NCBI GenBank assembly: GCA_905183005.1
Contig: CAJJDO010000024.1
Location: forward strand, 542,781 to 606,780
Reading direction: 5' to 3'
Origin: Paramecium pentaurelia
Taxonomy: Eukaryota; Ciliophora; Oligohymenophorea; Peniculida; Parameciidae
DNA: 64,000 bases
In this document: in pieces, positions 11,890-24,614 of the stretch
Numbering within the stretch: position 1 is the stretch's first letter
How the letters are laid out: the number at the start of each line of letters is the position of its first letter
Notes under the pieces: model-generated
The model's database searches: none
Told to the model about the DNA's origin: nothing
The model's input: the letters and a program-made list of their open reading frames with translations, nothing else
Position numbers and translations under genes: made by a program

Positions 11890-14610
11890 ACCAGTTCTAA
11901 ATTTATCTGATATTACACTAGTTGAATTAATTAAATCAAAAAAAGCATTTGATGAAATACAAGGAATTGTAGCACCTATAAGTGTGGATGCATAAAATTT
12001 ATAGGATGCAAAAATATATGGATAATATTCTCTCATTACTTCTTTTACTTCATTATATTCTAAAGGATCTTTAATTATTTTATTGATTTTTGAGCTTCCA
12101 TAATCATATTCAAAACATTCATCTATTATTTCTTCATTGTCAGGTTGATAATTCTTAAAGATTGAAAGTTCATAACTCCAAAATTATTTTTCTCTTTTTG
12201 TAAGAAACTTAGTTAAATCAAAGGTTTTTTCCTCTTCTCTTGGTTTACTAAAGATTTTAGCAAAATATCTATCCATAATTGATTACTTATCTTCAGTAAA
12301 CATTTCATTCACAAAACCCATCCTATTACCTTCAATTAATATATCTCCATTATATAAAAATGATTATTTAGTTTGATATAATGGATCATCTGAGGGAGTT
12401 TAAGTGATCATTTAATTTTTTGCAGTTGTTTGAATTCCTAAAACAGGATTACTAAAAAAATAAGTAACTTTATAATTTGGAGGACACATTCGATATGCAG
12501 AATATTCTCCATTATGTAATGTCATGAGAATAGGTTTATAACTTTCAAAGTTTAAATGTACAAATATTGGATCATTGTTCATTCCTCCTGACTTTCCTGG
12601 AGTCCATGTAAATTTAACTTCTTACCAACCATCACAAATCCAACAAGAATCTAATTCACTATCCTTATCATAATTTTATCTAATTGGTTTCATACCTTAA
12701 ATTCTTCTAAATCTGAAGTTTCTATGTAATTCAGCATCACTTTATAAATTGCTTATTTTTTATTGGTGATAATTATGATGATTATGAGGGTCTTCTATTT
12801 CTAAAGATTAAATTTCATTATCATCAACTAATTTAAGAGTTGTTTAAGGATTTTTTTTACATTCTTCAATTTTTCTTTAAATATCAATTGCTTCTTAGAT
12901 TCTGTCTCTTAAATGACCAGTAGAATCAACAGAGTATTTTGGGCAATTTCCTTGATAATGAAATCCATAAATATTCTGATTTTAATCCAATGCCTTCTTT
13001 ATTTCAATAGATTGTTCTTCATTAAAATTATTATAAGAAATATCAATATGCATAAGTTCAGGATATTATTTAATTATTACTTTTGCCATCCATTAAGCAC
13101 ATTCTAATGAAGCAGTTCTATTATAAGAAATATCAAAAACTTTCACACTAGAATTCTTGTAAAAGGCCTTCCAAATATTTACTCCTCCTGCACTATTTAT
13201 TGAGTTAAAATGAAGATACAATTCAAATAATACCTAAGTTTTCTTTATATAATTAGAAAGTTCAATAGTACAATGTTCAGTAAGGTTGTTTTTTGATAAA
13301 TTTAAATAAAGTAAATAATCGTGATCTTATATTGCTAAACATAATGCATTGCTACCCAAATCACCTATTCGATTATTTTCAAGATTCACCTTCTTTATTG
13401 CTGATTTTTATATATATTTTGATAACAATTGACAGGCTTTAGAATCCAATCCATTGTTCATTAAATCTAATTCTTAAAGATGTTAAGGAAAAGATTTTGT
13501 TAGTTATTAAATCCTAAATTAAATTTGGTCTAATACTTCAATGAATTGAGTTTATTGTGGCTCAATTTTAAATGAGTTAAAGTCTTACATTGTGAAGTCT
13601 TTAAAGCCTCAGAAAAAACCTTCACTTATTAATTTGTTCTAATCTAGCCAGATGCATTAGCTATTTAGATGTGGTTGCACTACTGGACCAATCCCAATCC
13701 ACTTTAAAAAATAGATTATTGATGTGAACTCTTATTTAGTTGCATATATAAATTTGGTGGTTATTTATAGAATTGTGCAAAGTCTTCCAGCTTATTTTAT
13801 GATTTTACAACTTTTCTAAAATCCTCTTAACAAACCTTGTTCAAATTTTTGCTATTATATATACAATTAATTTACTTAGCTAATCTAAACCTTTTTAGAT
13901 ATCTTCCTCTATCCGTATTTTACTCTTAATAAATGTCTCCCTTGAATTCCAATTATTACAAATATAATTAACGTTATTAATCATATTTATTATTATTGTT
14001 ATTACGAGTTGAATTTGATTTATGATGATGATGTTGATGCTTTTTTATCATATTCATTCTTTGAGGACTGTAATCTTAATAAGAGAATTGTTTCATTGAA
14101 TTTGCGTGTGCGTCTTCATTAAACCTCTCTATTTCTTGAATATCATTTTCCATCATATCATCGAATAATTCTGGCTTGTAATTATCAAGCAACTCCCTAA
14201 TCATCTTTTCTTCTTCCAACTCGTTCAAATGGTCTATTATGCTTTTTTGAGGAGGTTAAGGAGTCGCCAAACTACTTATAAACTCAAATATAAAACTGTT
14301 GTCTAACTGGGATTTCTGTCACCCTAGTTAGATGACCGTCCCTTTCTTAACTAAATGGCATCTTTATCTTCTCAATATCTAAACTACATTAAATCTTAGG
14401 GGACACTGAAATTCTATTATTACAATTGAAGGCTGTTCGTTAAGTTTAACAAGTTGATACTAAAATTATTGAGTAATTATCAATACTAGTTCTTTTGATT
14501 TTTTCTCTTATCGGACTGTTTCTTCTTAACTCCTCCTCCCTCTTATACTGAATTATTCTCTCAATTAGCTTTTCCTTTGTGTTATAGATCCTAAGTTTCT
14601 CAAAAAACAT
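10772..14610 (-). CDS. Large leucine-rich repeat protein with a conserved CWICDGW domain
   Basis: About 1251 aa after removing introns at + 14303-14336 (34 nt), 13514-13536 (23 nt) and 11590-11615 (26 nt). Residues 1-300 are charged and contain a His/Asn-rich tract. Leucine-rich repeats of the RNI type follow (LTHLKLSHNKLNSL, LQELDLMNNGLDSKA, KKVNLENNRIGDLG, LLYLNLSKNNLTEH, VKVFDISYNRTAS, LMHIDISYNNFNEE). A distinct region with SCWICDGWQEVKFTW then gives way to an alpha-helical, acidic C-terminus. I know no function for that domain. The stop at 10772 is uncertain: a possible 32-nt intron (GTTAAAG...TGTAG) just upstream would open another protein-like frame. The 3' third is duplicated left of n 10686. 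Confidence 0.75.
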
Positions 14611-15321
14611 TTTTATTTATATTATAAAATACAATATTGCTTTACTGAAAATTTTATCCACAATATTATTTAATAATGTAAATAATTACTTAATTATAAC
14701 TTAATTGTATATTTATGCTTATAAACTTCGTGGCTCAAGCAACAGTTGAGTCACTATTATGATAATATTTTATATTTATATTAATTATTAACTTAAAAAA
14801 AGTTAGATCATTTGAATTAACAACTAGAGCAGGCCTAAAGTAACTTTTAATTAATTATACAGCTCAAAAGATCATTAAATTTCCTAAATATTCAAAACAA
14901 AAATAATTTTTAGTTGAAAATAAATATGATAATAATATCTTCAAATGAAAATTAAAGTATTTTAATAAATGAAATTAATTTTTAAGTTTAAACTTAAATC
15001 CTAAAAGTTTAATATTAGTTTTAAGCAAATAAATTCAAGTAAAAAAAATGATTTCAAATTATAGATATTTTAGATTCTTAAACAATATTGTAATACATAT
15101 TAAAAATACAGTATTCGTTATTATCATACAAATAAAAAATTATCTAGCACTAGTATTGAATTATTAGTAAATATCAGCTTTTCATTTTCCATATTATATA
15201 TTTTACAGATTTATCTTTTCATTTTTTCAATTCAATTGATTTATTTTAATATATTTTTTGTAATTAATTGCCCTTTTTTTGTTTTTTTTAACTTTGCAAT
15301 ATTGATATCCAAACTTTGATA
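14611..15321. other. Intergenic, no gene recognised
   Basis: AT-rich, no frame with convincing codon pattern, no repeat. It contains the 5' flank of the LRR gene. Confidence 0.5.
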
Positions 15322-16043
15322 ATGGCTAAATAAGAATAATCTCAAGCAGTTCGAAGTAAATTTATTTGCTAACAGCATTCAGATAGATGTTGTTAGATTG
15401 TTTCGATTATTAGTTAAGTTGCAAAAGCATTTGATATTGATGGAGTGTTATCCTTTTAAACTAAAATTTTAGTTTATCCATAGAAGATATAAAAAGGGGA
15501 AAGTTAAATATAAAAGTGTTTTTAAATCATTTATTAAAAAAATTAATAGTAACAAACTAATGGGTTTGTTTCTAAAAGCTAATACTTATATATATGCATT
15601 TTGTGTTATTTTTCTGTAATATCAAAAATGTAAGCATTTTAGATTAAGTAATTGGAAAAAAAAATTTCATAATAAAAGAGTTATGAATGTATTTAGGATA
15701 TAAATATTATGATTAAATAGATACTATTTATAACAAAAGATCTATATATATAAAATAATTAAATAAAAATTCTTGATTATAGTTTAAAAATTTCGAATAT
15801 AGTGAGATTATAAAATATCAAAATTTAAAACAATAAGTATGTGAATATAATTATCGTAAAAAGACTATTTATTAATTATCTTACTTTCAAAAAATTGGAA
15901 TTAATCAAACCAAAAATTAAAATTGTGAATAAGGAAAGAAGTCTTTAAAACCTAAAATAAAAATAGATTTTTCAAAACATTCCAATTATTCTTCAATATT
16001 TTAGAAGGGAATGTACAATAAATATTTGAGACTATATAAATGA
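15322..16043 (+). pseudogene. Doubtful small gene or gene relic
   Basis: ATG 15322 opens 235 codons to TGA 16027 (MAKQEQSQAVRSKFICQQ...). The later part of another frame, ending at TGA 16041, looks more protein-like (KKTIYQLSYFQKIGINQ; SKHSNYSSIFQKGMYNKY). Either several introns join the frames or this is a decayed gene. No family was recognised. An open run of this length has a per-frame chance of only a few per cent in such DNA, so it is weak evidence. Confidence 0.3.
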
Positions 16044-16376
16044 ATTATAATAAATATCTATCATCCAAGATAATATATAATTTTTCTTATTTTATTTTTC
16101 CTATGTAAAAGTGCATTAAAGAATTATGAGTTATAAAGATAATACTTGTAATAATAATAAAATACAATTACTGAAGTTGGGAGAAAATTATCCTAATTAA
16201 ATAGATGAATATTGACAACCTTTAAACTAATTCTACTCTAAAAGTTGGCTGTTTTGTAAAATTTAAAGCTAGTAAATAGTATAAAAATTTAATTTTTATT
16301 CCATCATTTCTTTTCTAGGAGGTGCATAATTGTATAAATACAATAATTATATATTTAATTAAGAAAATTTAAATAA

Positions 16377-17417
16377 ATGTAAAATAAAAGCAAGGCGGAA
16401 ACTAAATAAAATACGATTGGATTGAATCCTGACGGTATTTTTGATCTTTGTGACGAATTCCCAGTTAATGATAACGATGTTTGTTTTGAAGAATATTTTT
16501 GGATAGAAAATTATATTTTATCTCCTAATTAAAGATATATTGCTATTTTTGTGAGAAGAAATGAAGTTAAAATTGGAAGCCATTCATTAAAAGAATATAT
16601 CATTTTTATTCTATCTTTAATAGATAATGAATATATCTATTATGGAGAATATATTGAAGAAGAATTAGAAATCCAAGATTATTTTTTTTCAGCTAACTCT
16701 AAATATCTAATACAACATAAGCCTACAAAATTATTATATATTAAAGTTTTAAGTAAGCAAAATACAAGAGAAAAACAGATATCATCTGAAAGTTTTCTAT
16801 CTAGTGAATCTTGCGGTAATATAAATTTATTAATTAATAATACAACAATTTTAACTATTTAATTAGAAAATGATTTTTAATAAATAAAATAATTTCAATA
16901 TGAAATCAAATTTTATTAGAAGTTATTTTCTAATTTTGCAATCGTAGAATCAAATGATTAAACATATATCATTTACATATAAAATTAAAAAATACTGCTC
17001 AGATGGAATTAATAAAGTCCTAACAACAGATATTTTTGGAAATCTTTCATTGTTTAAGGTCAAGATTATGCTAATAAGCTTAGAAATTTGCAAACTGGCA
17101 AATTAATAAGGAATATACATCCAAAATTAGGATTTCGATAATTTTCTTAAGATTAGTAATCAATATATTTGTTTTAAATTGTTGAAAGACATCCAAAAAT
17201 AAAGAAATAAAAGGAAAAAGTCTAAAATATTTTCTCTAGATTTGATATTTTGAAGGGAGTTAATAAATAACTAAATATCAACATCATTCCTTTTGAAAAT
17301 TTATAAACTTTAAATAATGAATATTATATAGATTATGAAGATGTCGAAGAAGTCGAAAATGGTGCAGATAAAATTAAGAGATTGAGATACTTTCATATCT
17401 CTAAGTTAACTAAATGA
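16377..17417 (+). CDS. Hypothetical 346-aa protein
   Basis: Intron-free frame from ATG 16377 to TGA 17415-17417 with good coding character throughout. It is acidic in the N-terminal half (NPDGIFDLCDEFPVNDND; YIYYGEYIEEELEIQDYF) and basic in the middle. Repeated beta-strand-like segments (NQRYIAIFVRRNEVKIG; NSKYLIQHKPTKLLYIKV; NDQTYIIYIQNQKILLRW) recall a beta-propeller, but no repeat signature is firm enough to name. There is no signal peptide or membrane segment. It stands alone: 333 bp of AT-rich DNA lies upstream and gene-poor DNA lies downstream. Confidence 0.7.
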
Positions 17418-18065
17418 AGTAATATACAATATTATTATAATGAATATTAATTTATCTAATAAAAATTAAAAATGATTAAATTTCTTTAGCTAAGATTTAA
17501 ATTTATAAGTTATTTATACCTTGATAATTGATTAATTTAATACTTAAAACATTAAATAAATTCTTAATTTTGTTGTAAATGAAATGATATTGGTACTAAT
17601 GTACAATAACTGAATTAAATAATTAATCATTTCTAATTAACAACAAAGTTAAAAGGAATTTTAAGAGATTTAACTTCTATCATAATAAAAGAGTATAAAT
17701 ATTAAATAAATTAATTGAAGCATAAAATTGAACTTTGATTATCACAAAGAATCAGTTGGTTTATAAACAGATAATCACCTAAAATTTATATTTAATATTG
17801 ATAAATTTTACCATGCATTAAAATAATGCCTTAATTTAATAAATATATTTAATCAAGATATTTAATTATTCTTAATAAATAAATTATAAAAAATATCGTG
17901 TGTTATTTTGTTCAATGTGAAAATTCTTTTGAAAATGACTAGCAAATAACTAAGAAAGTTTATGTTATCAAAATTCTTTCATCTCTATATTATTTTTATA
18001 TAAAATTTTAAAAGGATTTATCAATATTCTGCTCTTTAAGAATAAATTTAAATTAATATACTTGA
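17418..18065. other. Intergenic, nothing recognised
   Basis: AT-rich; no coding frame or structured repeat seen. Confidence 0.5.
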
Positions 18066-19023
18066 ATGAAATCATTTTTCAGCACTTCTTGTTATAATAA
18101 GAAATCTAATCTCTCACCAAATCTAACAAACAATAAATAGGTTGATTAATCTGAATCATTTACCAATTTTAACAATATATAGACAACTTTTAAAAAACCA
18201 GAACTTTATGATCAAAAATGTTTTATATATAATCTAATTTAGGTTTGTAATACTAATACAATGTAGAAGTTGAAGGGGTTATTTTTGATGTACTAGCTCC
18301 TTGCATTTTATTAGATGAATTTTTATCAGAAAATATTGAAATAGAAGAATGATCATTTTATTTGATAATACTAAATTTCTATATAATAATTAACATCTTA
18401 TTTTCAACTTTCCCATAGGACAGTACGGAATAATTCCTTTTTTAAATGATCATGTTTAAAAAATAAATTTAGAATATTCTATATGTTATTAATCCTTTTT
18501 TAATAAGATTTTTATTTGACAAAGAAATATATAAAAACACCTATTCATTAACTTAGTTAGTTGTTGTTTTAGAGTAAATTTTAAGAATTCTGAAATTATT
18601 ATATATTACAAAATTTACTTTACCAACTCATAATAATCAAAATTCTCCTTATTTATCAAATTTTTTTACTCAGTAGCTCTCCTGTTAGTCATAAGTCATT
18701 AATTTATACATTAAAAATGATATCGATTAGTTGATTCAAGAGTCTCAGTTATTTCATCTAAAAATTATTCTATTTACTTCATAATTTCTTTATTTTAATA
18801 GATATATATGAAGTACTTTTCTTTATATTCCCAACTATTTTTGATCCTCATATTGGATAATTAAATTTCTAACCCTTATTTTCAATAATATTTTAATAAT
18901 TATTTAAAAAAATCTATTGCTACTTCCAAATAATTTCAATTAAAGAAAAAGGACTTGAAAATGTTATTCGGATTAAATTACAAAAAGAACTGTAAATATT
19001 TCCTTAAATTAAAAACATGTTAA
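18066..19023 (+). pseudogene. Frameshifted gene relic, family unknown
   Basis: ATG 18066 opens a coding-like frame (MKSFFSTSCYNKKSNLSPN...). A perfect 23-nt intron (18220-18242, GTTTTA...TTTAG) joins it to VEVEGVIFDVLAPCILLDEF, which ends at TGA 18350. Coding-like sequence continues downstream in shifted frames (ILFDNTKFLYNNQHLIFNF; GQYGIIPFLNDHVQKINLEY; DKEIYKNTYSLTQLVVVLEQ; NLYIKNDIDQLIQESQLFHL), each shift without a usable intron. The order and spacing suggest one gene broken by small indels. The first 87-aa frame alone could still be expressed. Confidence 0.5.
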
Positions 19024-21580
19024 TGAAAATATAAATTCTTTAACAAATATTTACAAGCTTTCAAACAAAATGAGTAGGTTTATTAATGAAATTGGAAACA
19101 AAACATCTTGAATTATTCTTTTTAATTCAATTAAAATTACTTTGTTAACAAATTTATTAAAACATATTATTAATATTATAGATCAAAATCAAATATAACT
19201 AGTAGGTATATAGAATGATGAAATGTATTAAACTTTTAGATAACTAAGAAAATTTGAAAAGAAAAATAAAATAATAAAAAGATGGGGAGAATGTTAAAGT
19301 ATTTGAAGAATGATGATGAGAGTTTGTCTTTAAGAAGAAAATACAATTATTATATTATATAAAAAAAAAGAGTTATTTGACATAATAATATTTAATAAGA
19401 AAACATAAATTAATGAATTAAATCAAACAACAGACATAAATAAATGAAAATAGAAATATATTTTTGATGATCAAGAGTTGCATAAATATTATATATATTA
19501 AATAGTATGAATAATTTATTATGAAAAATTAAAGTGAATGAAAAGAGATAATTATTTTTAGAAAAATTATGCAATTTTTTTGTAATTTATGGGATTCCTA
19601 ATTACATAAAATTTATTGTAGATTAAAATTAATTATTTTTAAAAGCAATAATTTTTTTTGAAAAATAGCATAGGTAATGAGCATTTTTTGAAAATTAAAT
19701 ATTTTTTTCCAAAATCAAAGAAAAAAATTAGAGAAAGATATAGAAATCAACTGGCTTAAGTTGTAAAAGAGAATAGCTAACAATCCTTTGCTAAATTTAT
19801 CTTAAAAATAAATTTAACTTTCTTCTTAAAATTTTTAACCCTAAACTATGATATTTAAGTTATTTGTAAAAAAATCATAGAATAATATCTTCTTTATTTC
19901 TCGTTAATCAAATTATTTATTTAGAGATTCCTAGTATTTCAAATAATGTTTATTCAAAGTATGAGGGTGAAATTTCTTGGAATTTTGGGTTGTGGGAATT
20001 TAAAGCTTCATTTATTTTTCTGCTCCTAAATTTACAACACAAGAATTAAATACCTTTATTCCACCTTATAATCTTCCGTAAATTGTAAAATAACAGTCAA
20101 TAATCATAAAATATATATTTCTTGTTTAAATATTATTTTGGATTGATAATTCTTTGATGTATAAATTAAATTTTTAAATAATCGATTTGTAAGAGTTAAG
20201 CTCTATCAATTATCTAATTATTATTCAAATTTAAGCAAATAATATACAACAATTATATAATTGATTGAATTAATTCTAGCAATAAAATAAGTTTAATTGT
20301 ATTCACTTTATAATTAAATGAAAGAACTTATTTANAAGAAGAAAATACAATTATTATATTATATAAAAAAAAAGAGTTATTTGACATAATAATATTTAAT
20401 AAGAAAACATAAATTAATGAATTAAATCAAACAACAGACATAAATAAATGAAAATAGAAATATATTTTTGATGATCAAGAGTTGCATAAATATTATATAT
20501 ATTAAATAGTATGAATAATTTATTATGAAAAATTAAAGTGAATGAAAAGAGATAATTATTTTTAGAAAAATTATGCAATTTTTTTGTAATTTATGGGATT
20601 CCTAATTACATAAAATTTATTGTAGATTAAAATTAATTATTTTTAAAAGCAATAATTTTTTTTGAAAAATAGCATAGGTAATGAGCATTTTTTGAAAATT
20701 AAATATTTTTTTCCAAAATCAAAGAAAAAAATTAGAGAAAGATATAGAAATCAACTGGCTTAAGTTGTAAAAGAGAATAGCTAACAATCCTTTGCTAAAT
20801 TTATCTTAAAAATAAATTTAACTTTCTTCTTAAAATTTTTAACCCTAAACTATGATATTTAAGTTATTTGTAAAAAAATCATAGAATAATATCTTCTTTA
20901 TTTCTCGTTAATCAAATTATTTATTTAGAGATTCCTAGTATTTCAAATAATGTTTATTCAAAGTATGAGGGTGAAATTTCTTGGAATTTTGGGTTGTGGG
21001 AATTTAAAGCTTCATTTATTTTTCTGCTCCTAAATTTACAACACAAGAATTAAATACCTTTATTCCACCTTATAATCTTCCGTAAATTGTAAAATAACAG
21101 TCAATAATCATAAAATATATATTTCTTGTTTAAATATTATTTTGGATTGATAATTCTTTGATGTATAAATTAAATTTTTAAATAATCGATTTGTAAGAGT
21201 TAAGCTCTATCAATTATCTAATTATTATTCAAATTTAAGCAAATAATATACAACAATTATATAATTGATTGAATTAATTCTAGCAATAAAATAAGTTTAA
21301 TTGTATTCACTTTATAATTAAATGAAAGAACTTATTTATTTTAATTAATTTCTTAAATTGCTGAAATTTTTTTGAAACTATTTATTCTCTAATATTTTGC
21401 TTCTAACAATTGAGTAGATGACATATGATTATAGAAACATCATTACTATTCGAAGTAAATGATAGATTAAAATTATGATATTCAAATTTCTTATGATATG
21501 AAATTTTTAGTCTTGAAAATAGATTTTCTTTATTATTTTTTGTTGTTATTATTAGTGAATTACAATTCATATTGAAATAA
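19024..21580. other. Gene-poor AT-rich DNA containing a doubled segment
   Basis: No convincing coding frame. The segment 19332-20334 reappears at 20336-21338, so the real length is about 1.5 kb. Confidence 0.5.
19332..21338. repeat. Direct repeat flanking assembly seam at n 20335 (1003 bp x 2)
   Basis: 19332-20334 and 20336-21338 are identical by eye, separated by one n. Unmerged contig overlap. Confidence 0.9.
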
Positions 21581-23303
21581 ATGGAATCTGAAGCTTAAAA
21601 TGCATTGATTTTCTTGGAGTCAATATAGGAAAAAGGCATCTAAGAGATTGAAATTGATAAATGGGATTAACTCTAAGAGAAACTTGTAAAGTCTAAAATT
21701 CAAATCAAAATTACCTAAGATAATTATATCCTATACACTTAAGATGGAGTAATATTGAAAAGGTAACAATAATTTGTAAATTTTGATAGTGAACTAATTT
21801 TAGATAATTCTAAGAAACTAGAAATCGTGACAAATATAGACTAGATCAAATATTTTCAATGGACTGGTGAATATGGATAGAATAACAGAAAACTTGGTAA
21901 ATGGATAGTTACTTGGAATATGGAAGTCCTTAAAGATGTTGGTGGGTATTATGATAATGGATTAAAGCAAGGTTTATGGAAAGAACCAATTAAAAATTAT
22001 TGGAGGTAGATATTCATAACATAATCGAAAAAATAGTAAAGCTCAAATCTATGAAAGAGGAGTATACTATAATAATTAAAGATTTGGGACTTGGAATTTT
22101 ATTTAGGACAATAAAAGAATGTATATTTGATAAATTACTTAGTGGGGGTGGATAGTATAATAATTAAGGTAAGAAAAATGGTAAATGGATTGAGTTGAAT
22201 GATAGGTATTATAACCTATCATAAATCACTCATTAGGGTGAATATAAAAATGATAATAAAGTTGGTGAATGGAAATGTTATTTGAATTATGAAAAATATA
22301 AATTGATGTAAAATTATTATTTTAATAAACACCCATTAGCGGAGGTGGAATATATCACCAAGTATAAGAAGGATCTATTAAAATTGGGAGGTGGATTGAA
22401 TTAAGTGATGGATTTAGCGTTGGGTCCAAAATTACTTTATAAGGCGATTATAATAATGGTAAAAAAGTAGGTAGTTGGAATTATTATTGGAATGATAACA
22501 ATATAAATAAATTGATGTAAAATTATTGAATATCAAAAAAATAAATCTAGGGGTGGAGGATTATATGATGATTCAATAAAGATAGGAAGATGGAATGAAT
22601 TAATTAATAATTTTGGAGGTGGACAAGGATAATCATAAATAGCTTATGCTGGTGAATATTATAATGACAAAAAAATTGGTAGATGGAATATTTTGTATTA
22701 GGAATATTGGGAAAAGAACTTTTAAATAGTGTAAGATTAAAAAATCAAATTTTTTAGTGGTGGTGGATTGTATAACGATTTAGGTTCAATTAAAATTGGG
22801 AATTGGATTGAAGTGAGTGAAAATTTTGGGAGTAGACGAGGATAATCATTTGTCACTTATCATGGTGAATATAAAAATAATAAAAAGGTTGGTAAATGGT
22901 ATATTTGGTATAAATAATTTAACAACAGATGGGATTCAGAATAAATGTATATTTTAATAAAAAAATTATTTAGTGGTGGGGGATTATATGATCAAGAAGG
23001 CTTTTTTAAGATAGGTATGTGGATTGAGGTAGGTGATGGCTTTGAAATGAATATGTAAATAATTTATAGAGGTTATTATTAAAACGATGAAAAAGTTGGT
23101 AGATGGGATATTTTGTATAGAGAATGGGGAAGAGAAAAGTTTGAGTAGATGTAAAATTAAAAAACCATTATTTTAGTGGTGGTGGATCATACAGTGAAGT
23201 GGGTTCATTGAAGATTGGAAAGTGGATTGAGTTAGTTGATGGTTCCCTTGTCTCTTATATATGTGAATATAAAGATGGTAAAGTAATTAGTATATAAAAA
23301 TGA
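21581..23303 (+). CDS. W/G-rich MORN-like repeat protein, copy 1 (6 modules)
   Basis: 507 aa from ATG 21581 after removing seven introns: 22006-22036, 22121-22142, 22308-22339, 22517-22550, 22731-22757, 22947-22973 and 23151-23176. A unique N-terminus of about 100 residues leads to a first degenerate unit (WTGEYGQNNRKLGKWIVTW). Six modules of about 50-57 residues follow, with consensus GGGxYxxxGxxKIGxWIEL...YxGEYxNxKKVGxWxIxY. The GEYxNGKxxGxW core resembles MORN_2/YwqK-type repeats; the role is unknown. Introns 2-7 each sit directly before a GGG at phase 2, so each module is one exon. Paralogues are at 32.9-36.8 and 52.7-57.2 kb. Confidence 0.85.
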
Positions 23304-24614
23304 ATATGAGGAAAATAAGAATATAGTGATATTTGATAATATAATTTAATAAATATTCGAATAAAATACATGAGTTGAGAAAGAATTATATAGGAGTTAA
23401 AATCACTTATATATTCATTAAATTGTATTGAATGCTATTTGATTTTTGTTGATTTCTAATTATTAAATTTTGGATTTTAGATAAAAGGATTTATACATTG
23501 TTTTATGAAATCCATAAGGCAGTCTAATAAATAGCATCATATGAATAAAATAAAGTTTTATTAGAAATTACGTTTTAAGTACATTGTTGTTTAATTATTC
23601 ATTTATCACTATTGGATTTAAAAATCAACTATGAACAAATATTCTATATGAAGTAAGTCGATTTTCAAAAATAACTTACATTAGATAATCAAAATGTGTT
23701 TAATTGTACTATGAAATAGTTTAATGAATAATAATTATGATGATTATTAGATTATTGCTAGTTTAAAAATAAGATTCGTGTTAAAATTAGAAAATTTTAT
23801 TTTCCTACTTAATTAAATATTATTAATTTATATTTTAGGTTTATCTCAAATTTGTGTAAATAAATCTAAATAATTTATTCCACTATGTTGAAGCTGATAA
23901 AGGAATGTTTTAAATATTTAATTTAAGATGAAAGTTATCTATTTATTAAATATTATATATCAGAACCTTATGTTAATTTTATAAAAGGATCCTTATACAG
24001 AAGTAAATCTAATATCAATGTGATTTTGAAATCTAATAAGTTTATAAAGAATAGCTTAAAATTAAATGGGCTATTTTAGTATCTTTACAATGATAAAATA
24101 GTTATTCCTGGGTATTTCTTTTCATAGAATCATTGATAATATAAATAATATCACACTTTTTTCAGTATTTTTGATTTTTAAATAGTTCTCTTAAAATAGA
24201 AATATTTGAAGTGCAATTATCATTCATTACTCTAGCTTCATAGTGTAAAAAATGATACTTTATTTGTAAGGTCTATAATTAAAATAAGAAGAATTAAGGT
24301 AGCCTTATATCTATTTTTAATTAGATTATTGGGTTTAGTTGAATAATTGATATGATAATGAAAATAGGTAGTTAATAATAAATATTTTAATATATTTGGG
24401 AAATTTCAGATTTTTTATAATTTATATCGACCAAAATAATTTGATATAATAAATATAGATACAACAATTACAGTTATTTCTTTGCAGCAATTATAATTAT
24501 ACTATTATAAACACAAAACTAAATAAAGAATAGAATGAAATATTTTTAATTAATAATAGAAAAAAATTAAAATAATTTTAATAAAATTCATTAAAATCAA
24601 AACGTTCTATTTAT
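23304..24614 (+). pseudogene. Intergenic DNA with a possible gene relic around 23470-24140
   Basis: From about 23473 one plus-strand frame gives protein-like sequence (YTLFYEIHKAVQQIASYEQN; FYMKQVDFQKQLTLDNQNVF) up to a TGA near 23740. Weaker coding-like pieces follow in other frames to about 24140 (MLKLIKECFKYLIQDESYLF). No family was recognised and no complete frame exists. The rest shows nothing. Confidence 0.3.
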
